Assembly (NCBI GenBank): GCA_024642605.1
Contig: JAHEAT010000037.1
Location: 1-5,234, forward strand
Direction: 5' to 3'
Origin: Microbacteriaceae bacterium
Lineage (GTDB): Bacteria > Actinomycetota > Actinomycetes > Actinomycetales > Microbacteriaceae
Length of the DNA stretch: 5,234 nucleotides
Position 1 is the first letter of the stretch, and each line of letters begins with the position of its first letter. The position numbers and the translations under genes are program-made. This document shows positions 1 to 5,234 of this stretch, one piece after another. The notes beneath the pieces were generated by a model that had not been told where the DNA came from, ran no database searches, and saw nothing but the letters and a program-made list of their open reading frames with translations.

Positions 1-799
<799 letters not shown>

Positions 800-803
<4 letters not shown>

Positions 804-1420
804 TGTTTTGCCTCACTCTTGGCCGCCGCCGCGAGAAGAATTTTGCTCCAAAGTTTGCCTGCGTCATGCAGCAAAAGCGGAAGATCCTGGTTGGAATTCA
901 GAATATCGTCCGCGTAATTGGCTCGCTGGGCTGGGCTGGCCTGAGCCGAGATTCTTGCCTCTGCCTCGGCCCGGTCCATTCCCCGAGAAGTCACGAGCCT
1001 ATTGATCTGCTTCTCAACAGGAGCCTCAACCGACACCACTCGATCAAAGTCGAGCGCTCCCCCGCCGGTTTCGGCCAAAAGTGGGATGCTGTAAACGACA
1101 ACCGCGTCGTTGGGCAGAGAAGACAGTTGCGCTGCGGCCAAAGATCGCACGATCGGATGCACGATGGCTTCTAGTTGCGCGCGCTTCGCCGAGTCGGCAA
1201 AAACAACGGATGCAAGTTTCGCCCGATCAAGGTCTCCATTGGGAGCGAGCATATCGGTGCCGAAGGCATCCGTAATGGCTTTTAGGCCAGCTGTGCCATT
1301 GGCGACAGCATCGCGCGCCAACTGGTCTGCATCGATGTGAACGGCCCCCAACGAAGTCCAGAGCTCGGCAACGGTAGATTTGCCCGCAGCAATACCTCCG
1401 GTTAGCGCGACTACGTACAC
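800..1420 (-). CDS. coaE: Dephospho-CoA kinase
   Basis: CoaE phosphorylates the 3'-hydroxyl of the ribose in dephospho-CoA with ATP, the final step of coenzyme A biosynthesis in the cytosol. The 206-residue product has the expected bacterial length. Its P-loop is GGIAAGKS (residues 8-15) in a P-loop kinase fold. It is followed by HIDADQLAR (28-36), whose acidic residues match the catalytic/substrate-binding Asp of the family. HP (88-89) lies in the CoA-binding region, IPLLAETG (112-119) is the typical family signature, and an Arg-rich lid runs around 141-166. The start codon is GTG at 1420-1418; only four residues precede the P-loop strand, so no later start is reasonable. There is no clear Shine-Dalgarno, but a -10-like hexamer sits 6 nt upstream, suggesting leaderless translation. 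Some mycobacterial CoaE proteins carry a C-terminal GrpB/UPF0157-like extension; this one does not. The stop TGA overlaps the uvrB ATG by 4 bp, so the two genes form an operon. Confidence 0.96.
811..814 (-). promoter_or_regulatory. Shine-Dalgarno of uvrB
   Basis: GAGG on the minus strand lies inside the last codons of coaE, 7 nt before the uvrB ATG at 803. It supports this start and reinitiation or coupled translation at the 4-bp ATGA overlap. Confidence 0.7.
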
Positions 1421-1426
1421 AGTAAA

Positions 1427-1432
1427 AGCCTA
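1427..1432 (-). promoter_or_regulatory. Putative -10 element of coaE-uvrB (leaderless)
   Basis: TAGGCT fits the actinobacterial TANNNT -10 pattern. Six nt (TTTACT) separate it from the G of the GTG start at 1420, the geometry expected when transcription starts on the first base of the start codon. The region has no Shine-Dalgarno. The -35 is weak: CTCGCA at 17-nt spacing, or TTGCTC at 20 nt. The site lies downstream of the rpsA terminator, where a new promoter is needed. This is inference from pattern and spacing only. Confidence 0.45.
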
Positions 1433-1460
1433 ATCTTTCAATCGATTCGTGCGAGCAAGC

Positions 1461-1492
1461 AAAAAGGGAGCCGGCGAACCGACTCCCTTTTT
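1461..1492 (-). terminator. Intrinsic terminator after rpsA
   Basis: The minus strand reads AAAAAGGGAGTCGG, loop TTCG, then CCGGCTCCCTTTTT. This gives a 14-bp stem with a single G-U wobble and a four-base UUCG loop, ending in five T. It begins 15 nt after the rpsA TAA stop. Because the stem has A-tract and T-tract at its two ends it could also work on the other strand, but no plus-strand gene ends here. It separates rpsA from coaE-uvrB transcription. Confidence 0.9.
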
Positions 1493-1506
1493 ATAAGAAC
1501 TCCGAG

Positions 1507-2960
1507 TTACTCGGCGCTCTTTAGCTTGTCGCGAAGAGCCGCGAGAGACGCGTCGTCGGCTAGGGTGCCGCTTTCGGTCGATTCGCTCGAGTAGCTTGCG
1601 CTAGCGGCTGAAGATGCTTCGCCGGCCTCAGGAAGGGCTGCTGCTACCTCGTTGGCAACTGCAACCTGCTTCTTGTGCTCGATCCAGCGAGCGTGAGCCT
1701 CGGCGTATTCCTTCTCCCACTTGGTGCGAGCCTCTTCGTAGCCAGACTTCCACTCGTTGGTGGCGGGGTCGAAGCCCTCTGGGTACTTGTACTGGCCGTT
1801 CTCGTCGTAGTCAGCTGCCATGCCGTATAGGGCTGGGTTGAAGTCTTCTCCGTTAGGGTCGACCTCTTCGTTGGCCTGCTTGAGCGATAGCGAGATGCGG
1901 CGACGGTCGAGATCGATGTCGATGACCTTGACGAAGACGTCCTGGTTGACCGATACGACCTGCTCTGCAAGTTCGATGTGCTTCGAAGAAAGCTCGCTGA
2001 TGTGAACGAGACCCTCGATGCCGTCGGCAACGCGAACAAACGCACCGAAAGGAACCAACTTGGTGACCTTTCCAGGGGCGTACTGACCGATTGCGTGGGT
2101 GCGAGCGAATACCTGCCAAGGGTCTTCCTGGGTTGCCTTTAGCGATAGCGACACACGCTCGCGCTCCTGGTCAACCTCTAGAACCTCAACGGTTACTTCC
2201 TGGCCGATTTCAACAACTTCGCTGGCGTGCTCAATGTGCTTCCAGCTGAGCTCTGAAACGTGAACCAAACCATCTACGCCACCAAGGTCGATGAACGCAC
2301 CAAAGTTGACGATGGACGAAACAACACCGGTGCGGATCTGACCCTTGGCCAGGTCTGCAAGGAAGGTGCTGCGGCTAGCCGACTGGCTTTCTTCTAGCAG
2401 AGCGCGACGCGAAAGCACAACGTTGTTGCGGTTCTTGTCGAGCTCAAGAATCTTGGCCTCAACCTTCTGGCCCAGGTAAGGACCTAGGTCGCGAACACGG
2501 CGAAGTTCGATAAGTGATGCAGGCAAGAAGCCACGAAGACCGATGTCAACGATGAGGCCACCCTTGACAACTTCGATAACAACACCGGTGACGGTGCCGT
2601 CTGCCTCTTTGACCTTCTCAACGTCGCCCCAAGCGCGCTCGTACTGCGCACGCTTCTTGGAAAGGATTAGGCGGCCTTCTTTGTCTTCCTTCTGAAGAAC
2701 TAGGGCCTCAACCGAGTCGCCAACCGAAACGATCTCTGAAGGATCTGCGTCGTGACGAATCGAAAGCTCACGCGAAGGAATTACACCCTCGGTCTTGTAA
2801 CCAACGTCGAGAAGAACCTCGTCGCGGTCGATTTTTACAACGGTTCCTTCGATTAGGTCGCCGTCGTTGAAGAACTTCAGGTCTTTTCGACCGCTGCTAG
2901 GAAGTCCTCTGCAGAGCCAATGTCGTCAATGGCGATCTGCTTAATTTTGTTGGTGGTCAT
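1507..2960 (-). CDS. rpsA: 30S ribosomal protein S1, frame interrupted by an apparent 1-base deletion
   Basis: S1 is an RNA-binding 30S protein that helps mRNA docking in translation initiation. The ATG at 2960-2958 opens a conserved N-terminus (MTTNKIKQIA..., then DIGSAEDFLAAVEKT), but TGA appears at 2879-2877 after 27 codons. Reading on from 2880 in the -1 frame restores LKFFNDGDLIEGTVV and an uninterrupted frame to TAA at 1509-1507. The joined protein has 484 residues, matching actinobacterial S1 of about 480-490. Four S1 (OB-fold) domains are visible near residues 34-103, 120-187, 207-276 and 293-362; the third and fourth carry the classic FGAF...GLVH(V/I)SELS core. An acidic tail includes the aromatic NPALYGMAADYDENGQYKYP segment, a charged helix, an Ala/Ser-rich stretch and terminal LAALRDKL. 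The only ATG/GTG/TTG start in the long frame is TTG at 2526, which would discard domain 1 and part of domain 2, so it is not the real start. One missing base at 2880-2881 is the simplest cause. Confidence 0.93.
2877..2882 (-). other. Frameshift site in rpsA
   Basis: The minus strand reads GAA AAG ACC TGA AGT in the ATG frame. Adding one C (ACC CTG AAG TTC TTC AAC) restores the continuous S1 protein ...VEKTLKFFNDGD. On the plus strand this is a GG at 2880-2881 where GGG is expected. A canonical X-XXY-YYZ slippery heptamer is absent, so programmed frameshifting is not supported. A base-call or assembly error, or a recent mutation, is more likely. Confidence 0.88.
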
Positions 2961-3077
2961 AGATGGATGTACTCCAGTACGGGCATTTCTAGGGTTTTTG
3001 CCCTTCGCCAGACGTGCGCGATGAAACAAAAACAACGGATAGGGATTGCGCAAATGCGCCCTCTAAGCCTAGTGGTT
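2961..3077 (-). other. Intergenic leader of rpsA
   Basis: These 117 bp lie between the HPr stop and the rpsA start. In transcript direction they contain CCTAG/CTAGG arms overlapping the HPr stop (3082-3068), then GCGCATTTGCGC, a T-rich run (CCGTTGTTTTTGTTTC), AGGG/CCCT arms around CAAAAA (3004-2991), and the GTACTGGAGTAC repeat. None is a convincing terminator, because the T-rich run is about 15 nt away from the GCGC hairpin. I see no small gene here. A structured leader fits the known ability of S1 to control its own translation in E. coli, but this is only an analogy. Confidence 0.5.
2972..2975 (-). promoter_or_regulatory. Shine-Dalgarno of rpsA within a small inverted repeat
   Basis: GGAG lies 11 nt before the rpsA ATG, a slightly long spacing. 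It sits at the centre and in one arm of GTACTGGAGTAC (2980-2969), 5-nt complementary arms around GG. In DNA this is an inverted repeat. As RNA, the two-base loop would force the inner pair open, so the hairpin would be weak. Partial masking of the ribosome site is possible but unproven. Confidence 0.5.
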
Positions 3078-3094
3078 CTAGGAGCCTTTCACAA
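3066..3094 (-). promoter_or_regulatory. Candidate rpsA promoter inside the 3' end of the HPr gene
   Basis: TTGTGA (3094-3089) is followed after 17 nt by TAGGCT (3071-3066). This is the same -10 hexamer as the one proposed for coaE, and the -35 matches TTGACA at four of six positions. Transcription would start near 3060, giving a leader of about 100 nt for rpsA. The -35 lies in coding sequence, so chance is possible. Read-through from polA-HPr could also supply rpsA. Confidence 0.35.
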
Positions 3095-3335
3095 CGGATG
3101 CGAGTTGCTCCAGCAGCTGTTCATCATCGGTGCCCAGAACCTCGATAAGCACCTTTTCGCCCCGTTTTAGTCCCAGTGAAAGCACTCCGAGCATGCTCTT
3201 GCCATCAACCTGGATGCCTCCGGGCCTCGAAATGCGCACAGTTCCTCTGGCGCCGGCCGCCATTCGCACAAATTCCGCCGCTGGGCGGGCGTGCAGGCCC
3301 TCATCCGTATTGATTTGAACCTCAAGCCGGGACAT
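3078..3335 (-). CDS. HPr family phosphocarrier protein
   Basis: HPr accepts phosphate from PEP-dependent Enzyme I on a histidine and passes it to EIIA components of the sugar phosphotransferase system; it is a small cytosolic protein. The 85-residue product matches the family length. The active-site signature GLHARPAA puts the phosphorylated histidine at residue 15, as in characterised HPr proteins. The regulatory-serine region appears as GKSMLGVLSL, with Ser47 at the position that HPr kinase modifies in Firmicutes; that kinase is generally lacking in Actinobacteria, so Ser phosphorylation is doubtful. The ATG (3335-3333) shares one base with the polA TAA (TAATG), and a GAGG lies 10 nt upstream inside polA, so translation is probably coupled. 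No Enzyme I or EII gene is in the window, so it could serve the general PTS or act as an orphan regulatory HPr. The family call is firm; the ptsH role is not proven. Confidence 0.93.
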   Translation of the reverse strand: MSRLEVQINTDEGLHARPAAEFVRMAAGARGTVRISRPGGIQVDGKSMLGVLSLGLKRGEKVLIEVLGTDDEQLLEQLASVVKGS

Positions 3336-5234
3336 TAGTGAGCGGCCTCATCCCAGGTTTTGCCGACGCCAATCTGTACCTCGAGTGGAACCGATAGCTC
3401 GGCGGCGTTTTCCATGCAGCTCTTCACAATCTCGGTGAGGCGATCCAGCTCGCCCTTGGCAACCTCGAAGACCAATTCGTCGTGCACCTGCAGCAGCATT
3501 CGGCTCTTGAGGCCTTGATTTTGAATCTCACGATCCACGTGAACCATGGCGAGTTTCATGATGTCGGCAGCAGTTCCCTGAATTGGCGCGTTGAGAGCGG
3601 CCCTTCGCGCATTTTCACGAATCTGGAAGATTTTGCTATTGAGGTCATCAAAAGGGCGCCTGCGGCCATGGGTTGTGACTGTGTAGCCAAGGGTTTTGGC
3701 CTCGTCCACAACGGATGCGAGGTAGCGGCGCACTCCCCCAAATCGAGCGAAATAATCTGCCATCAGCTGCTTTGCTTCGGCATTGCTGATTCGAAGTTGT
3801 TTCGCAAGCCCATACTCGCTCAACCCATAAACCAGGCCGTAGCTCATGGCCTTGACCTTCGATCGCATGGCCGGAGTCACATCTTCTGGCTTGACACCGA
3901 AAATTCGGGCACCAACGAATCGGTGCAAATCCTCGCCGCTCTTGAAGGCCTCAATGATCCCTTCATCGGCACTCAAATGAGCCATGATGCGCATTTCGAT
4001 TTGCGAGTAATCGGCCGTCAATAGCGTCTCGAAGCCCGGGCCAACTGCAAATGCGTCGCGAATTCTGCGGCCACGCTCTGACTTGATTGGGATGTTCTGC
4101 AAATTCGGGTTCTCTGAGGAGAGGCGACCGGTCGAGGTGCCGGTCTGCACGTAGTTGGTGTGCACCCTGCCGTCGCTTCCAACAGATTTCAGAACGATCT
4201 CAACCATCTGGCGAATCTTGGTCACTTCGCGATGCAACAGCAGCTTTTCAAGGAACGGGTGCTCGGTTTGCTCAAATAGGGTTGCCAACGCCTCGGCATT
4301 GGTTGAAAAGCCGGTTTTCACCGATTTGGTGCCGGTCATGCCCAACTCTTCAAAAAGAACCGTCTGGAGCTGCTTTGGGCTGGCCAGGTTGATTTCGTGC
4401 CCAATGATTTCGTAAGCCTCGTTGGCAACTTTTGCGACCTCGGCGGTTAGTTCATCGAACTGAGCCTGCAATTTGACGACGTCAATGGCGACACCGTAAT
4501 GCTCCATGCGCGCCAAAGCCATGCTCGAGGGAAGCTCGATTGTCGAATAAACATGCATTTGTTCTTGTGCTGCAACTGCTGAGTGCAACTGTGGTGTCAA
4601 AATGGCTGCAACCCAGGCATCTATGCTCGCGCTGGACTCGTCAACCGGGATGAGTTGATCTGCGTCCCCACGTTTGACGGTGTGCCCTAGGTATTCGAGA
4701 GCAAGGTCATCGATTGCGTAGGACTTTTGGAGCGGATTCAGCAGGTAGGCAAGCAAAAGAGGGTCGAAATCGATGCCAGCGAAAGGCAGATTCAGCGAGA
4801 GAAGAAGTTTGACCAACTCTTTTGCGTTGTAGGCAATTTTGGCCTTTGATTCGTCTGCGAGCCATGGGCCAAGCGTCTGCTCGAACGCACCAGCCGAATC
4901 TGGGTACCAATCAATTCTCAGGGTTTCCGTAGCCAACCCCACCGCGATTGGCGCCCCATCCGCCGCCTGAACGAAGATGGCGATTGAGCCAAACTGCTGT
5001 GAAAGCCAGTCCTTCACCTCGGAACTCGACATCTTGACGGCGGCCGGCATTTCTATTTCGACGAAAACACTCTGCTGCGTCTCTTCATTGCTCGTGTTTT
5101 CGACGGATTCGCTCAAAGTGCTGGTCGACGCGGACGACTTGCCAGCACCGCGCATCTTTAGCACGCGCTCGGTGAGCGTGCGGAAATGCAATTTGGCAAA
5201 TACACGGCGTACTTCATCCTCATTGACGCCGTCG
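3335..5234 (-). CDS. polA: DNA polymerase I, C-terminal two thirds (5' end outside window)
   Basis: Pol I fills gaps in excision repair and replaces RNA primers on Okazaki fragments. The window holds 632 codons and the stop; about 270 residues of the 5'-nuclease domain lie upstream. The frame is open at the edge (DGVNEDEVRRVFAKLHFRTL), so the TTG at 5191 is internal, not a start. Next come a Ser/Thr/Glu-rich linker, then a degenerate 3'-5' exonuclease domain: where proofreading enzymes have a DxE motif, this one reads IAIFVQAADG. The polymerase domain shows STGRLSSENPNLQNIP, motif A DYSQIEMRIMAHLS (Asp codon 4012-4010), the O helix RSKVKAMSYGLVYG with Tyr at 3841-3839, APIQGTAADIMK, and motif C LLQVHDELVFE (catalytic Asp 3481-3479). 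All key catalytic residues are present. The Tyr replaces the Phe762 of E. coli and is typical of actinobacterial Pol I. The stop overlaps the HPr start. No frameshift is seen. Confidence 0.97.
   Translation of the reverse strand, partial: DGVNEDEVRRVFAKLHFRTLTERVLKMRGAGKSSASTSTLSESVENTSNEETQQSVFVEIEMPAAVKMSSSEVKDWLSQQFGSIAIFVQAADGAPIAVGLATETLRIDWYPDSAGAFEQTLGPWLADESKAKIAYNAKELVKLLLSLNLPFAGIDFDPLLLAYLLNPLQKSYAIDDLALEYLGHTVKRGDADQLIPVDESSASIDAWVAAILTPQLHSAVAAQEQMHVYSTIELPSSMALARMEHYGVAIDVVKLQAQFDELTAEVAKVANEAYEIIGHEINLASPKQLQTVLFEELGMTGTKSVKTGFSTNAEALATLFEQTEHPFLEKLLLHREVTKIRQMVEIVLKSVGSDGRVHTNYVQTGTSTGRLSSENPNLQNIPIKSERGRRIRDAFAVGPGFETLLTADYSQIEMRIMAHLSADEGIIEAFKSGEDLHRFVGARIFGVKPEDVTPAMRSKVKAMSYGLVYGLSEYGLAKQLRISNAEAKQLMADYFARFGGVRRYLASVVDEAKTLGYTVTTHGRRRPFDDLNSKIFQIRENARRAALNAPIQGTAADIMKLAMVHVDREIQNQGLKSRMLLQVHDELVFEVAKGELDRLTEIVKSCMENAAELSVPLEVQIGVGKTWDEAAH

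Noticed and set aside
804..860. LexA/SOS box upstream of uvrB
   Set aside because: No TCGAAC-N4-GTTCGA-like palindrome is present close to the uvrB start or the coaE promoter region.
2524..2526. TTG at 2526 as the start of a shortened S1
   Set aside because: It lies within the second S1 domain (GFLPASL), has no appropriate start context, and S1-like coding continues upstream to 2880 and, after one base, to the ATG at 2960.
2877..2890. Programmed -1 frameshift in rpsA
   Set aside because: The sequence CGAAAAGACCTGA is not a canonical slippery heptamer for the reading frame, no strong downstream stem is evident, and such control is not known for rpsA. A missing base is simpler.
3043..3082. 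Terminator after the HPr gene
   Set aside because: The CCTAG/CTAGG and GCGC hairpins are short, and the T-rich run is separated from them, so termination is not supported.
3482..4392. Plus-strand frames of 180 and 101 codons opposite polA
   Set aside because: They oppose the polymerase motifs A, B and C, so codon constraint on polA explains the openness; the products show no domain.

Overview
The window looks like a piece of an actinobacterial chromosome, probably from Microbacteriaceae. The evidence is the gene order polA - HPr - rpsA - coaE - uvrB on one strand. It is supported by a four-domain S1 protein with the actinobacterial C-terminal tail, a Pol I with a Tyr in the O helix and a degenerate proofreading domain, and a UvrB Walker A of the form [10 protein letters not shown] content looks moderate by eye rather than very high, which would suit a small-genome aquatic member of the family. 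That placement is inference; no 16S or other marker is present.

All five genes lie on the minus strand, so the transcriptional order runs from high to low coordinates. From 5234 to 3335 is polA, missing its 5' end beyond the window. Its stop overlaps the start of an HPr-type phosphocarrier gene (3335-3078) in a TAATG junction. A 117-bp intergenic leader (3077-2961) follows, then rpsA for ribosomal protein S1 (2960-1507). A strong intrinsic terminator (1492-1461) closes rpsA. Next comes coaE (1420-800), which begins with GTG immediately after a promoter-like -10 and is probably leaderless. It overlaps uvrB (803 to beyond position 1) by 4 bp (ATGA). There is no gene-free stretch over 300 bases. 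Open frames on the plus strand are shadows of these genes.

The most striking anomaly is in rpsA. The reading frame from the clear start codon hits TGA after 27 codons, while the rest of S1 continues intact in the -1 frame. One missing base (a GGG written as GG at 2880-2881) explains it completely. In an essential gene this is most likely a sequence or assembly error, but it should be checked.

Functionally the genes are core housekeeping: repair and replication DNA synthesis (PolA), nucleotide excision repair (UvrB), translation initiation (S1) and the last step of coenzyme A synthesis (CoaE), plus a PTS or regulatory phosphocarrier (HPr). PolA and UvrB act in the same excision-repair process, but they appear to sit in separate transcription units here. 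I found no mobile element, CRISPR array, RNA gene or convincing new system. The findings are a frame anomaly, regulatory architecture and a small over-represented oligomer.
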